Shown here piece by piece: positions 10,959 to 29,484 of a stretch of DNA of 64,000 nt. Made by a program: the position numbers and the translations under genes. The stretch is from NCBI RefSeq assembly GCF_002813695.1, contig NZ_CP017768.1, positions 2,451,818-2,515,817 on the forward strand, written 5' to 3'. Source of the stretch: Methanobacterium subterraneum. Lineage in GTDB: Archaea > Methanobacteriota > Methanobacteria > Methanobacteriales > Methanobacteriaceae. The notes under the pieces are model-generated. The model was given only the letters and a program-made list of their open reading frames with translations, did not search any database and had not been told where the DNA came from. The stretch's first letter is position 1; every line of letters starts with the position of its first letter.

Positions 10959-11071
10959 GATTATAATGAGCATTTCGCTTTAAATGTCCTTGAATTTCAG
11001 AATCTAGTGTTTACTTTTATTAATTTTCTAATAAACCCATTTATATTTCAAATGGGTATACCGGTGATACA

Positions 11072-11536
11072 ATGAGAGAAACAGAAAAATTCAGAGGATT
11101 AAATGGAAACCTGATGGCTTTCAAGAAAGAAGTAGAAGACGCAGACAAAGTAACCTTTGTAGGAATTCCAGGTGTTTGCAGCCCCTTTGCAGAACTTTTT
11201 GCCTATGTAATCAGAGATAAAGAATCTGTTTTCGTGTCCAAAACTGATCTGGATACAACTCGCAAAATTGAACGCACCCCCTTGGGTATGCAGTTCACAG
11301 AAGAAGCAAATCCAAGTAGCAGTGTGGTGGCTCTTTTAGGTGGGCTTTCAATGCCACAGTACGAGGTAAATCTTGCCGATGTACAGGACATGGTTAAGGA
11401 AATCCTCAAACCAGGTGGAAAACTCATAGGGCTATGTTATATGAATATGTTTGAGAAAGCAGGTTGGGATGAGAAAATAGACTTTGACTGTATAATTAAC
11501 GGTGTTCTTAACGGGGAGATATATAAAAGGGATTAA
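11072..11536 (+). CDS. DUF2124 family protein
   Basis: A 154-residue soluble protein found mainly in methanogens, of unknown function. The N-terminal part has a Rossmann-like strand [20 protein letters not shown] and the C-terminal part [14 protein letters not shown] resembles the end of a nucleotide-binding fold. A GGTGATACA ribosome site supports the start. It stands alone ahead of the DUF447 gene. Confidence 0.7.
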   Translation: MRETEKFRGLNGNLMAFKKEVEDADKVTFVGIPGVCSPFAELFAYVIRDKESVFVSKTDLDTTRKIERTPLGMQFTEEANPSSSVVALLGGLSMPQYEVNLADVQDMVKEILKPGGKLIGLCYMNMFEKAGWDEKIDFDCIINGVLNGEIYKRD

Positions 11537-11667
11537 TGGGCATTGTAGATAAATAAATTAAGACAAGATACAATACAATTCAATTAACATCTTTTTATTC
11601 AACATATTCTTAAATTGGATTAAATTTTTATTGAATGAAGGGATGACTAAAAAAGGATTTGATTAAC

Positions 11668-12279
11668 ATGTTAGGTCTTTATTCACTGGATATGGAGAAA
11701 GGTCTCCTTTATGAGACTATAGTCACCACCAAAAACCCGGATGGAACTCCCAACGCAGCACCAATTGGAGTCATCTGTAAAGCGGATGATGAGATCGTTT
11801 TCTATCTCCATAAGGGATCCAAAACCTTTGACAATGTGCAACATGAAAAGAACTTCCACGTGAACATACTAAATGATCCCATGGTTTTTGTAGAATCCAC
11901 CATAGGAAATCTGGAAATTGCCGAATTCCAGGCTGATGATGGAGGATTCTTTATTAAAAGTGCTGAGGCCTTTTTCAGGGCTGAAGTCACCCATGAAAAA
12001 CTGGTTCAACATAAGGATCATCTGGGAACCTCCATCACCAACGTGATTAGGGCCAGGGTTAGGGATGTTGTAAAAAACCAGGAACATGTCCAACCATTAA
12101 ACCGGGCCATTTACGGGATAATCGAAGCCCTAGTGTATCTCAGCAGAATAGATATTGTATCTGAAGATGAAAAAAAGGCATACCTGGATCAGATAAGTGA
12201 AATCTCCCGGGTTGTGAACAAGGTTGGTTCTGAAGATCATAAACAAGCCATGAAGAAGATTTTAGAATCCCTTGAATAA
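11668..12279 (+). CDS. DUF447 family flavin-binding protein
   Basis: A 203-residue split-barrel protein related to Methanothermobacter MTH863-type FMN-binding proteins. The opening [20 protein letters not shown] and [10 protein letters not shown] are typical of the flavin-reductase/PNPOx-like barrel. The reaction is not known. ATG 11668 is preferred over a TTG three codons upstream because GGATTTGAT lies before it. Confidence 0.75.
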   Translation: MLGLYSLDMEKGLLYETIVTTKNPDGTPNAAPIGVICKADDEIVFYLHKGSKTFDNVQHEKNFHVNILNDPMVFVESTIGNLEIAEFQADDGGFFIKSAEAFFRAEVTHEKLVQHKDHLGTSITNVIRARVRDVVKNQEHVQPLNRAIYGIIEALVYLSRIDIVSEDEKKAYLDQISEISRVVNKVGSEDHKQAMKKILESLE

Positions 12280-12384
12280 TAGTATATTTTAAATCCATTT
12301 ATTATTTGGATGGAATTATCTTTGGATGGATATATGGGAATAAATTACAAGTACGCCCAATATTTATCTGATGTCTTTATTGAA

Positions 12385-13263
12385 TTAAAAATAAAATTCC
12401 TTTCGTCTTGCTTCCAGTAAATATGGTTCTTTACCCAGAAGCTCCGATGCTACTAATATTTCACCCATTGATTCTTCCTTCACAGTCTTTATAAAATCAA
12501 AACAGCGAAGATCCCTTAAAAGATGATGATCAACTACTACCTTTGGAATTTCCTGGCATATTTCAATCAGATTTTTCTGTGCAAATTCCACATCCTCTTT
12601 TTCCAGGGCAAAACCCTCCAGATAAATTGGTGGACCGCTTAAAATTAGAGTATCCGGGTTTTCATTGAGTATAATTTCCTTTGCTATTTCTGACATAGGC
12701 CCCTGCACATCAGAGGCGTGCATTAACTTCTGGTTTTCCCATTCAATGGTGGTAGTTATAACAAAGCCCAAACGGCTTCCTTCAACACCGTGGGGGATGG
12801 CTTCTGAAAATCTAAGGTGAGTATCCCCTACTTGGAATGAATTACCATCGGCATAATGGATGTCCCGAGCTCCTAAATGTTTCAAATTCTTCAAAAAGTC
12901 CCTGGCCCGTTTTTGTTGACTTTTATTTATATGGGATGTGGGGTGTTTTATGAATAATTTTTTCCCCTGGTACATCTCCTCAGCATACTGGGGTGATGAG
13001 TCCAGGTATCTTCCTAAACTAAAGGGAGTGAAATGATCATGATGGTAGTGGCTGGTAGTCAAAATATTTGCCTTTGCAGCGTATTCCTGCACCCTGGCTC
13101 TGGTTTCATGGAGTGCGTCGAATTCATCCTTCCAGGGAGGGAATCCAAACCTTTTGGGGGCTATGGATGTCCCGGGGTCAATGAGTGTCCTCTGGTCAGT
13201 TTCCACGAAGGTGGCCATGGACCTCACACCCATACTTTCAAAGGCCAGTGGTACAATATTCAT
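12385..13263 (-). CDS. UPF0282 metallo-beta-lactamase-fold protein
   Basis: A 292-residue MBL-fold hydrolase of the archaeal UPF0282 family. The metal-binding motif reads TSHYHHDHF, with later ligands in HGVEGSR and MHASDVQGP, and the C-terminal DHHLLRD. Substrate unknown. AAGGGGTATTTTGA is the ribosome site. It lies downstream of adenine deaminase on the same strand with an 88-base gap and may be cotranscribed. Confidence 0.8.
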   Translation of the reverse strand: MNIVPLAFESMGVRSMATFVETDQRTLIDPGTSIAPKRFGFPPWKDEFDALHETRARVQEYAAKANILTTSHYHHDHFTPFSLGRYLDSSPQYAEEMYQGKKLFIKHPTSHINKSQQKRARDFLKNLKHLGARDIHYADGNSFQVGDTHLRFSEAIPHGVEGSRLGFVITTTIEWENQKLMHASDVQGPMSEIAKEIILNENPDTLILSGPPIYLEGFALEKEDVEFAQKNLIEICQEIPKVVVDHHLLRDLRCFDFIKTVKEESMGEILVASELLGKEPYLLEARRKEFYF

Positions 13264-13351
13264 TCAAAATACCCCTTTTTGCACTGTTCTGTTGATTTTC
13301 ATTATTAATTTGAAATCTACATTTTTCATTATTAATTTAACTTCGGCTGAT

Positions 13352-14962
<1,611 letters not shown>

Positions 14963-15076
14963 GTACATCCCCTCGTGGGTTTAACCTCGTGTTGAGCTAT
15001 TTTTTCAGGTAATACCTAGTATCAATCTTTGGTTAATATCATTTTACATATATATTGTAATTTTTAAAAAAAAGAA

Positions 15077-16320
<1,244 letters not shown>

Positions 16321-16323
16321 TTA

Positions 16324-16332
16324 CATCCTCCT
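16324..16332 (-). promoter_or_regulatory. Ribosome binding site that fixes the start of the broken LOR/SDH gene
   Basis: On the minus strand AGGAGGATG ends three bases before the ATG at 16320. It shows that translation is meant to begin there and that the longer in-frame part beginning at 16207 is not a separate gene. Confidence 0.8.
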
Positions 16333-16561
16333 ATTTTACAAAACCAAGGATCATTTATTCTTCATATCTTGGGAATAATCTCTGGTTCAAATTTATCAGT
16401 TGAATCTCAATTTTTACCTATGAACTAAAAATGTAATCATCTTTAAATTCTATTATCTCTAAATATTTGGCTGGATATCTATAAATATTTATACGATATT
16501 TGAAAAAAGACCATATCCTAAAAAATAAATCAATTAAACACGTAAAATTTTGTTTTATATT

Positions 16562-17440
16562 TTATTGCAAGAATAAGAAATCTAAAATTGTTTTAGCAGC
16601 ATTAATTGAGGTGGTATCTCCAATAGAGTTTGATGAAACCTCAACCACGTCAAATCCAATGACTTTTTTCCCTTCCAGTGCAAAGATAAGTTTTTCCAGA
16701 TCACGGGGATTCAATCCCCCTGGTGTGGGAGTACCAACAGTAGGGGCATAGGCCGGGTCAAGTACATCTATGTCCACGGTAACGTAGATGGGACCTTTTA
16801 TCTGGTTGATGGTTTTTTCCATTCCTGAAATATTATCCTGGGCTGTGTGATAATCTATTCCATTATCCCGGGCAAAATCTCTTTCTTCCTCGGAAGCAGA
16901 ACGTATCCCCATTTGAATTATATTTCGGGGTTCAAGGTCATGTATCCGTCGCATAACCGTGGCATGGGAATATTTCTCCCCCATATAATCGTCCCTGAGA
17001 TCCATATGGGCATCCAAATGGAGAATAGTAATATCCTGCATATTATGGGTCACGGTAGTGTCATATGACTTCAAAACACCATAAGTGATGCTATGTTCTC
17101 CTCCAATGGTTATGGGGGTGATATTATCTTCTAAAATGGATGATACTACTGATTCCAGATTTGTACAAGTTTTCTGGAAGTTTCCGGGAACAGATTCCAG
17201 GTTTCCAATATCCTGAACAGTGACGTTCAAAGTCTTATCCAAAAATAGGTTATGTCTTTCAAAGTTGTAGGAGGCTTCCCTCACAAAGAGAGGCCCGTAA
17301 CGTGCTCCTGGTTGGTAAGTGGTGGTGCTGTCAAATGGCACACCCAAAATACCAAAAAGGGGTTTATCATTTGAAGGGGAGTAATCAGGCTCTGCCTGTG
17401 AAAAAGCAAATTTAAGAGGATTTTCAGTATGTAAATACAT
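16562..17440 (-). CDS. speB: Agmatinase (ureohydrolase family)
   Basis: Hydrolyses agmatine to putrescine and urea. The binuclear manganese ligands are visible in [17 protein letters not shown] and DIDVLDP, and the [14 protein letters not shown] and FDVVEVSS segments are typical of arginase/agmatinase. ATG 17440 is preferred for a GAGGATTCAGATA ribosome site; the open frame extends five codons further. Lies 53 bases downstream of aIF5A on the same strand and opposite the arginine decarboxylase gene, which makes its substrate. Confidence 0.93.
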   Translation of the reverse strand: MYLHTENPLKFAFSQAEPDYSPSNDKPLFGILGVPFDSTTTYQPGARYGPLFVREASYNFERHNLFLDKTLNVTVQDIGNLESVPGNFQKTCTNLESVVSSILEDNITPITIGGEHSITYGVLKSYDTTVTHNMQDITILHLDAHMDLRDDYMGEKYSHATVMRRIHDLEPRNIIQMGIRSASEEERDFARDNGIDYHTAQDNISGMEKTINQIKGPIYVTVDIDVLDPAYAPTVGTPTPGGLNPRDLEKLIFALEGKKVIGFDVVEVSSNSIGDTTSINAAKTILDFLFLQ

Positions 17441-17493
17441 TATCTGAATCCTCATTAATATCTTTAAAAATCAATATAAATTTCTCATGAGGT

Positions 17494-17883
<390 letters not shown>

Positions 17884-17937
17884 GCTATTTACCTCCGTAT
17901 TATCATGTATAAATTTCTGATCCATTAGGGGATCCAT

Positions 17938-18100
<163 letters not shown>

Positions 18101-18547
18101 ATGATGAAAGTTTCAATAACATCTGGAAAATCAGAAGGACCCAGCAGACTAAACGCCTTTGACAACGCCCTATTACAGGCAGGCATAGGTGATGTGAACC
18201 TCATACCAGTATCCAGCATCCTTCCTAGAGATACGGAGATAGTAGAACTCCCTTACATTAAAGAGGGGGAAATGGTGAATTGTGTCCTATCTTGTGCACA
18301 TTCAAACCAGTCCGGAGATTTAATAACTGCTGTGGTGGCAGTGGCTACCTCTGATAAATTTGGATGTGTGGTGGAACACTCTGGAGTGAATCAGGACCCT
18401 GACTTGATCAAAGAGGAAGCAGAGAACATGGTACGGTATATGATGCAGGTAAGGGATCTTACCATCAGGGAAATTATCATAGCACATGAAAGTCATAAAG
18501 TTAAAAAGGAAGGGGTGGCACTGGCTGCAGTGGTATATCTGGGATAA
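18101..18547 (+). CDS. pdaD: Pyruvoyl-dependent arginine decarboxylase
   Basis: Decarboxylates arginine to agmatine. The 148-residue proenzyme is expected to cleave itself between S38 and S39 in PVSSILP, giving a pyruvoyl group on the larger chain. Other family marks are [19 protein letters not shown] and the conserved glutamate in ESHKV. Preceded by AAAGTGAT. With the divergent agmatinase this gives the full arginine to putrescine route. Confidence 0.93.
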   Translation: MMKVSITSGKSEGPSRLNAFDNALLQAGIGDVNLIPVSSILPRDTEIVELPYIKEGEMVNCVLSCAHSNQSGDLITAVVAVATSDKFGCVVEHSGVNQDPDLIKEEAENMVRYMMQVRDLTIREIIIAHESHKVKKEGVALAAVVYLG

Positions 18548-18635
18548 TCTTTGACTACTTACAAATCAAATTAATAGTTTAACGTGTTTTATTTAGTTAG
18601 GGCCCTTAATTCAAGGGCTGAAGGAGGAGGGTATC

Positions 18636-19474
18636 ATGGATGGAGAAGATCAGAAATTTTGGGGTGAAGTGTGTCAGGATTTAATTGAAGAATCTCAAAG
18701 GGCAATTTCTCCCTTAATTGGGTCTCAGAAGGGTGGGGAAATAGTTAAAATGGGTGCTGATGGAACTCCTACTACTCTTATTGATTTGGTGGCAGAAAAC
18801 AAGGTTTTGGAAGTTCTGGAAGGAGTTGGCAGACCTCTGACTCTCATCAGTGAAGAAATTGGTGAAGTTAACATTGGTGAAGGTCCTCCTGAAGCAGTAC
18901 TGGTCTTAGATCCATTGGATGGTACCAGCAATGCCGTAAAGAATATACCGGCCTACGGTATTTCCGTAGCAGTGGCACCCATCCCTCCCGGCCATAAGGG
19001 ACCTCTAACTATTAAAGATATCCAGATGGGTGTGGTTAAAAATTACGCCACTGGTGATATTTACAGTGCAGTGAGGGGCAAAGGAGCTTTTAATAACGGT
19101 AAAAGTCTCAAACCCTCTCCTAAACAGGATTTATCACACATATCTTTAGGGGCTTACGTTTACAGGATGGACATGGGGAAAATAGAGGTTCTATGTAAAA
19201 GTGTAAGGCGAATGAGAATTATGGGGGCAGTAGCCATTGAAATCTCTTACGTTGCTGATGGAACCTACGATGCATTTGTTGATGTAAGGAATAACTTGAG
19301 AGTGGTGGATGTTGCCGCAGCCAAGCTTATCCTGGAAGAAAGTGGGGGGATCGTTACTGATTCTGATGGAAAATCCCTTAATGGGACGTTGAACGTTATG
19401 GAGAAAACTTCCCTTGTAGCTACTTGTAATACAGTTATTCATGAAGAAATAATGAAAATACTGGAGGGGATTTA

Positions 19475-19475
<1 letters not shown>
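18636..19475 (+). CDS. Inositol-monophosphatase-fold phosphatase (IMPase/FBPase or NADP phosphatase)
   Basis: A 279-residue lithium-sensitive-type phosphatase. The metal site is visible in [13 protein letters not shown] and the C-terminal [16 protein letters not shown]. Archaeal members act on inositol phosphate and fructose 1,6-bisphosphate; in Methanocaldococcus MJ0917 the same domain is fused to NAD kinase and works as an NADP phosphatase. Here its stop codon overlaps the start of nadK (TAATG), so NADP phosphatase activity is a strong possibility. Start supported by GGAGGAGGGTATC. Confidence 0.88.
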
Positions 19476-20310
<835 letters not shown>

Positions 20311-20311
<1 letters not shown>

Positions 20312-21810
20312 TGAACGTTCTCATAGTGGACATGACCCATGGGGGGACCATACTGGCCCATGAATTTTCAAAAAAACAGAACTGTAATGTCTTTGCATGG
20401 GATATTTACCACACTCTAACTGAAGAAGATATATCCCAACTTGAAATCCAAGGAATTGAACTGGTTGATGAATCATTTTACCACCAACTGTTCAATGAAA
20501 AACTTCCTTCTGCTGATGATAAATCGGAAATACTGGTTGTAGCACCGGTGCACTGTAGATTACTTCACCCTCCTCACATGACCCATCACCAGGCAGTGGG
20601 ATACCTCCTGAAAGATGACATAAAGGTACCGATTATCGAGATTACTGGAGTTAAGGGTAAAACCAGTACAGCAGCCATGCTTAAGGAGATATACTGTGAT
20701 AAAAATCCTCTGATACTCAGCAGTCTGGGTGTGGAAGTGGTGAAGGATGCCAAAGGGATCACTCTGAAGAAGGACATCAGCATAACTCCGGCCAGTATTG
20801 TAACTGCATGGAGAATGGCACAGGAATTCTATAATGATAAAATTCCAGGGGTGGGCGTCTGTATATTTGAAAGTTCCCTGGGGGGCACCGGAATGGCAGA
20901 TGTGGGAATCATCACTAACATTGCCGAGGATTATACCATTGCCCATGGAAGTAGTAGTGCCAGTAAAGCCAAACTCCAGATGTTTGAAAGCAAAATAGTG
21001 GTCTGTGATATTGATTCTTACCATGAAATTTATTATCCTCATTCTTCAGCATCCCAACCGTCTTCAGCATCCCAACAATCTTTTCATCAATCTTCCCCAT
21101 TTTCTCGATCTCAATTAGCTCATGGTTCTTCACCATCTCTCCATTTACCTGTAAAAACAGCTAACACATTCTCCATTGAAGAGGGGGAAAATGATAATGC
21201 TAATGTTAAGGCACACCACATCCATTATGAACTCCATAAAACCTCATTTTTCGTGGAAGTAACTGATCTTAAAATGGCCGATGGGGAATTATTAAACACT
21301 TCATTTGAAGTTTCCACATTTGCACCAGCCCAGCATCACCTGGAAAACACACTTTCTGCAATAACCGCCAGTTTATCACTGGGAACTCCCATAGAATCCA
21401 TAGTCAAAGGTCTGGAAAACTTCAGAGGGTTACCTGGTAGAACTTCCCTTCTTAAAATTAGGAAAATGACAATTATTGAAGAAATTAATCCTGGTATTAA
21501 TGTTACCGCAGTGAAAAAAGCAGTTGACATGGTAAAAAATTATGAAAAACCGGCCCTGATCCTGGGGGGAAGTTACGGAGTAACCTGTGAAGAAATTGAT
21601 GAAGAATCCCTCTCAAACTTCTTAGATCATCTAGATGATGTCTTCTTAATATTAACCGGGGACTTGGGCCTTAGTTTACGAGAAAAAATGGTAAAAAGTC
21701 CTGTTTATCATGATAAGATAGAAATGGCAATTAATCATGTAAAAGATGAGGGATTGGAAAATATATTGCTCATATACCGTTCCAATTTTAGAGAATTAAG
21801 CAGAAGATAA
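20311..21810 (+). CDS. cfbE: Coenzyme F430 synthase (Mur-ligase-like)
   Basis: Last enzyme of F430 synthesis: ATP-dependent closing of the six-membered ring from seco-F430, giving the nickel cofactor of methyl-coenzyme M reductase. Mur-ligase layout: an N-terminal part with VVAPVHCRLLHPPHMTHH, P-loop TGVKGKTST (112-120), ESSLGGTGMADVGIITNI, and a C-terminal LPGRTSLLKI block. Unusual is a Ser/Gln/His-rich low-complexity insert at about residues 244-278 containing an 18-bp tandem repeat. Starts in a TAATG overlap with nadK behind GGGTGGAATC. 499 residues. Confidence 0.9.
21043..21078 (+). repeat. Two tandem 18-bp repeats inside cfbE
   Basis: Two adjoining 18-base units begin TCTTCAGCATCCCAAC and differ only in their last two bases. 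They keep the frame and encode Ser-Ser-Ala-Ser-Gln-Pro and Ser-Ser-Ala-Ser-Gln-Gln. They lie at the head of a longer Ser-rich insert. Confidence 0.85.
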
Positions 21811-21924
21811 CAGATGATAGGATAACTTTAAATCTTTCCACGATAAACAGAGTAGATGGTTAATTTTTCCCATGACAACATTTATTAAAGATCATAGGAA
21901 ATCAATCAACTAAGGATTCTTATA

Positions 21925-21945
21925 CTGTCTGCTCTTAGGCAGCAG
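21925..21945 (+). terminator. Possible terminator hairpin after cfbE
   Basis: CTGtCTGC-TCTTAG-GCAGCAG folds as a seven-pair stem with one bulged T, followed by CTTTT. It lies 115 bases past cfbE and about 65 before hemC. It could equally be a leader structure of hemC. Confidence 0.3.
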
Positions 21946-21994
21946 CTTTTAAATGACAAACTTTCATGACTCAAATTCAGTAAATTCGCCACAC

Positions 21995-22877
<883 letters not shown>

Positions 22878-22881
<4 letters not shown>

Positions 22882-23831
22882 AAAAGTTAAACGTGGGAGT
22901 TGTTGGTGTAGGGGCCATGGGCCACAACCACGTAAGGGTGTACACCCGACTGAAAAACGCCAACCTTCTAGCAGTCTCTGACCTCATGAAAGGCACCCTT
23001 GCGGAGGTATCAAAGAAATACAATACTGTAGGGTTTGTTGATTATGATAATGTGCTTAAAATGCCAGAAATAGATGCAGTGAGTGTTTGTGTCCCCACCA
23101 CCTACCACTACGAAGTAGTGATGAGTGCCATAGAACAGGGAAAACACGTTCTGGTGGAAAAACCAATAGCATTCACCCTTAAAGAGGCCAAGGACATGGT
23201 ACGGGCCGCCAGAAAAGAGGGAGTTAAACTGGCAACAGGCCATGTGGAACGGTTCAACCCGGCAGTTCTAGAGGCTAAAAAGCTCTTAAGGGACAAACTT
23301 ATAGGTGAAGTGGTTTCAGTATCTGCAAAAAGAGTGGGACCATTCCCCCCAAGGATAAAGGATGTGGGGGTAACCATAGATCTGGCCATCCATGAGGTGG
23401 ATGTAATGGCCTACCTATTGGATAGCCCGGTTTCCAAGGTTTACGCCCATGTAGGCAGCCGACTGGAAAAATGTGAATATGAAGACCACGCCGAGATCAT
23501 GATGGAATTCTACAACAACGCCATTGGTATGCTGGAAGTCAACTGGCTCACACCATACAAAAAACGGCAACTGGAAGTCACGGGAACCGATGGAATAATC
23601 TCCCTGGACTACATAGACCAGACTGTAGAGATTTTCGGTAAAAACGCCAGAAATGTCAGGGTACCCCACCACGAACCCCTCATGGAAGAATTGGATTCAT
23701 TCTTAAATGCAATTATGCTGGATGAAAAACCAAAAATAACCGGGGAAGATGGAATACATGCTCTTAAAACAGTTCTAGCAGCAATGAAATCCGCCAAAGA
23801 GAAAATTCCAGTTAAAATTGATATTGATTAA
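22878..23831 (+). CDS. Gfo/Idh/MocA family oxidoreductase
   Basis: NAD(P)-dependent dehydrogenase of about 317 residues. Rossmann motif GVGAMGHNHV near the N-terminus, the EKPIAF signature with the catalytic lysine, and DLAIHEVDVMAYLL with the active-site histidine. Related methanogen proteins act as UDP-N-acetylglucosamine 3-dehydrogenases for surface glycans, but a substrate cannot be read from sequence alone. GTG 22878 overlaps the hemC stop as GTGA, with GGGAGATGATT upstream; a TTG at 22872 is the alternative. Confidence 0.85.
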
Positions 23832-23939
23832 ATATTCACAAAAATATTGGTAATAAAAATATAGGTAATACATAAATTCAGATTTCACCATTTTATCATT
23901 CTATAAAAATGCAATATATATTTATGTTGGAGGGGTATA

Positions 23940-24539
23940 ATGAACCAGAAACTCATTGAAAAGGCTCATGAACTTAGAAGCAGGGGTTTTACCACTGGAG
24001 AAATAGCTGACGAATTAAATGTCTCCAAAGACACTGCTCGGTGGCTTATACTCCAGGGAACCGATAAAACCAAAGAAAAATCTGAGGAAAAAGCACCAGT
24101 GGACTTTGCCATTAACTGGAAGAGTCTGGGAGGTAGTTCCACCCGGATGTCCTATGTTTCCGCAGCCATGGCTGACATGGCACTGCAGCATGGTGATGTG
24201 GAGGTAGTGGTGGGAATCACTGTGAGTGGGATCCCCTTCGCTACCATGATGGCCGAGTTTTTGGATGCCGACATGGCAGTGTTCCACCCTATTAAACACC
24301 GCAAAGAAGAAGATGCCCGGGGAGCAGTTAGCAGTAACTTCGCATCGGTAGAGGGAAAAAGAGTGGTAATAGTGGATGATGTCATCACCAGTGGTGGAAC
24401 CATTGGAGAAGCCATAAAAGTCTTCCGCAGCCTGGGAGCAGAACCATTGGCAGCAGTGGTACTCATAGACAAGAAAGGACTCACAGAAGTGGAAAAAGTC
24501 CCTGTAGAATCACTGATACGTGTCAGCAGACTGGGATAA
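23940..24539 (+). CDS. gfcR: GfcR-type HTH / phosphoribosyltransferase regulator
   Basis: A 199-residue protein with an N-terminal helix-turn-helix ([22 protein letters not shown], residues about 15-37) and a type I PRTase domain with PRPP-binding [13 protein letters not shown]. It is often labelled orotate phosphoribosyltransferase-like; the GfcR subfamily in haloarchaea regulates sugar metabolism genes. In methanogens the role is unclear. Strong GGAGGGGTATA ribosome site. Confidence 0.82.
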   Translation: MNQKLIEKAHELRSRGFTTGEIADELNVSKDTARWLILQGTDKTKEKSEEKAPVDFAINWKSLGGSSTRMSYVSAAMADMALQHGDVEVVVGITVSGIPFATMMAEFLDADMAVFHPIKHRKEEDARGAVSSNFASVEGKRVVIVDDVITSGGTIGEAIKVFRSLGAEPLAAVVLIDKKGLTEVEKVPVESLIRVSRLG

Positions 24540-24826
24540 TTCTTAGATAATTTAAATTATTATTTTCTTTTTTTTCCTTTTATTTAGATCGATAATTACA
24601 ATTTTTTAATATTTTTCTAATATATTCCCCAATATTTCTAATATTTTAATATTTCTAATATCTTCCTATTGTCCGAAAATGATGGCTTGTACAAATAGAA
24701 TGCCATTTTTTTGATTTATATTCCTAATTTAGGCATATTTGGTTGTAAGGTAGATATTAGTTAAAATAAGAAAAAACAGGAAATATTAAGATTACAGGAA
24801 AATTAAGGGGGATAGGATTAGAGTCC

Positions 24827-26056
<1,230 letters not shown>

Positions 26057-26672
26057 TTAATATTGCTCCTAAACTGATAAAATTCATAAAAGTACGCTTA
26101 TTTTAAGGATTCATTAAATATTTTCATTATTTTTTTTATCATATTGTTAATAATGACACGGAATCCTTGTAAACATTAGTTCCAATAATCATTTAATCTT
26201 TATCTTAACCTTATATTATATTTTTTCAGAGTTTGGAGAATACATTCATATTGAATAACCATAGATTTCAATGATTTGTGTTTATTTAATTTTTTGGTAA
26301 TATTTATTCATGTTTATCTGGATATGAATGGATAGTAGGGTTATAGTTTATATATGGTAGAGTTCAATTACAAATTATACTATGGAAATTGTTTAATAAA
26401 GTTGAATTTTTTTTGATGATACTATTCTACAGAAACTGCATGGATTTATTGATGATCAAACGGTTCCAATCTTTCGGATTCAATGTATTATCCATTTTTT
26501 TGTTATCTGTCTGTCCCAGTACGGATTTAGATATATAAAAAGATTAATGTAGGTCGTTACCGGGGTTTGTCCTGTTTTTAGTGTATCAATGAACAATAAT
26601 GTCAAATGCTCAAAATAAGCGGTTTTTAATGAATATCCGCTTGCTCACAAATATTTATGGATTGGTTAAGTC
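26057..26672. promoter_or_regulatory. Divergent spacer and leader of the SulP gene
   Basis: 616 bases between prf1 and sulP, with no credible open frame. A TATA-like TTTAGATATATAAAAAGA lies at about 26526-26542, implying a leader of roughly 100 bases before the sulP ATG. Within it AAGCGG (26617-26622) and CCGCTT (26637-26642) can pair around a 14-base loop, ending 30 bases before the start codon. Confidence 0.4.
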
Positions 26673-28193
26673 ATGTCTTTGGTAAATAAAATTAAAAAAA
26701 CTAATACAAAAAATGAAATTTTATCAGGTGCTACAGTTGCTTTGGCTCTGGTTCCAGAAGCCATAGCTTTTTCTATAATTGCCAATGTAAATCCCCTGGT
26801 TGGCCTTTACTCGGCATTCATCATTGGATTGATAACGGCTATAATTGGGGGTAGGCCAGGGATGATCTCTGGAGCCACCGGGGCGGTGGCAATAGTGGTG
26901 GTTGCTTTGGTGGCCAGGCACGGTGTTGAATATTTATTTGTAGCGGTAATCCTAATGGGCCTTATACAAATGGCCATTGGCTTTTTGAAATTGGGGAAAT
27001 TCATTCGCCTGGTTCCCAAAGCAGTGATGTTTGGATTTTTAAATGGACTGGCAATTGTTATTTTCGTTTCACAGTTTCCACAGTTCCAAACTGCTGATGG
27101 AAGCTGGATAACTGGATCTGCCCTGTGGATAATGTTGGGATTCGTAGCCCTGACCATGGCCATCATCCAGTTCCTTCCCAGGATTACCAAAGTAGTTCCT
27201 GCTTCTTTAGCGGCTATTGTCGCGGTTTCGGCCATAACCATAGGTCTCCAGATACCAACCAGAACAGTGGGTGATCTGGCCTCAATTTCAGGGGGCTTAC
27301 CTGCATTTCACATACCAATGGTGCCATTAACCATGGAAACTATTATCATTGTACTGCCTTATGCTATTGTAATGGCATTGGTAGGTTTGATTGAAAGTTT
27401 ACTCACTTTAAATGTGATTGATGAGATGACAGAAACACAGGGAGACGGGAATAAAGAAAGTGTGGCCCAGGGAGTGGCTAATACTGTTTGCGGATTCTTC
27501 GGAGGTATGGGTGGCTGTGCCATGATCGGTCAAAGCATCATCAATGTTAGTTCCGGAGGAAGAACTCGAATTTCAGGTATTGTAGCGGCTTTAGGATTAC
27601 TGGCAATCGTTTTGGTGGGTTCGTCCCTGGTGGAAATAATACCCATGGCTGCATTGGTGGGTTTAATGTTCATGGTGGCCATAGGAACCTTTGAATGGGC
27701 TTCATTTAGGATTATTAAAAAAGTACCAGCCACTGATGTAATAGTAATGGTAATTGTGGCTTCAGTAACTGTAATCTTCCATAACCTGGCAGTGGCAGTA
27801 ATAATTGGGGTTATAATATCTGCCCTGGTTTTTGCATGGGAAAGTGCAAAGAAGATACACGCCCACACTTTCACTGATGAAAATGGTATAAAACACTACG
27901 AAATTACTGGCCCATTATTTTTTGGTTCAATAACCGTATTCAAGGAAATATTTGATTACACTAATGATCCTGACGAAATTATCATTGACTTCAGTAAGTC
28001 TTCAGTGAGGGATCATTCAGCAATTGAGGCGCTCCATGATATGACTGAAAAATACGCTAAACAAGGGAAAAAAGTTCATTTAAGACATTTAAGTGAGGAT
28101 TGTCGCCTGCTTTTGGATAATGCTTCAGAAATAATTGATGTAAACCACTGGGAGGATGTTCGATATAATTTATCAGACAACCAGGCAAAGTGA
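26673..28193 (+). CDS. SulP-family anion transporter with STAS domain
   Basis: A 506-residue membrane protein with ten or more hydrophobic segments; ALVPEAIAFSIIANVNPLVGLYSAF is the SulP signature region. A C-terminal STAS domain starts near residue 400 (ITGPLFFGSITVFKEIF, IIIDFSKSSVRDHSAIEAL). Relatives carry sulfate, bicarbonate or other anions; substrate open. Monocistronic with a long upstream spacer; only a weak GGTTAAG ribosome site. Confidence 0.88.
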   Translation: MSLVNKIKKTNTKNEILSGATVALALVPEAIAFSIIANVNPLVGLYSAFIIGLITAIIGGRPGMISGATGAVAIVVVALVARHGVEYLFVAVILMGLIQMAIGFLKLGKFIRLVPKAVMFGFLNGLAIVIFVSQFPQFQTADGSWITGSALWIMLGFVALTMAIIQFLPRITKVVPASLAAIVAVSAITIGLQIPTRTVGDLASISGGLPAFHIPMVPLTMETIIIVLPYAIVMALVGLIESLLTLNVIDEMTETQGDGNKESVAQGVANTVCGFFGGMGGCAMIGQSIINVSSGGRTRISGIVAALGLLAIVLVGSSLVEIIPMAALVGLMFMVAIGTFEWASFRIIKKVPATDVIVMVIVASVTVIFHNLAVAVIIGVIISALVFAWESAKKIHAHTFTDENGIKHYEITGPLFFGSITVFKEIFDYTNDPDEIIIDFSKSSVRDHSAIEALHDMTEKYAKQGKKVHLRHLSEDCRLLLDNASEIIDVNHWEDVRYNLSDNQAK

Positions 28194-28353
28194 TATTCAA
28201 AGTTTGGTAATTCACTAAAATGTGATAAATTTATAATTATAATGTTCTGTTTAAATAATAGTATTAATGAATTCCTACAAAACAGGATATGGAACTTTTA
28301 AAAACTTGGACATTAAACAGAATATTTAGCTCTAATTATTTATTGGTGATGAG

Positions 28354-29031
<678 letters not shown>

Positions 29032-29139
29032 TAAATCATTTTTCCCGAATTATATGGTAAAATTTCTTTCAATTAAGGTTTAATATATCTAATAATTCAA
29101 AGTATTGAAATCTTTAAAAAATTAAAGAGGTAATTATTC

Positions 29140-29340
29140 ATGATTGAACAACACAAGCACTGTCCTATTTGTGGGACACCAATACCGCTTAATGAAAGGT
29201 TTTGCTCACCTAACTGTGAGCAGGTAGCCCTGGCCAACCAGAAGAAAGTACAAAAAACTAAAAGAATGCTTTACGTCTTATTCGCACTCTTCATACTGGT
29301 ATGGTTGTTTTTCATGTTAAGGGGTCAGTTCGGATTTTAA
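29140..29340 (+). CDS. DUF2116 zinc-ribbon membrane protein
   Basis: A 66-residue protein with an N-terminal zinc ribbon (CPICG and CSPNC) and one C-terminal membrane helix ([18 protein letters not shown]). Family of unknown function widespread in Methanobacteriales. GAGGTAATTATTC ribosome site. Follows pyrH by 108 bases. Confidence 0.75.
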   Translation: MIEQHKHCPICGTPIPLNERFCSPNCEQVALANQKKVQKTKRMLYVLFALFILVWLFFMLRGQFGF

Positions 29341-29484
29341 AAAATTATTTTAAAAATGAATTATATTGTCCGAAAGGTTTTTTAAGATTTGGACATAAAA
29401 CCCCTTTTTAGTGGGTCAATTCTTTTTTTTTAATTTTGAACTATTTGGTTTCGTATTTTCGCAATTAGTTATTCTCTTTCCTAG

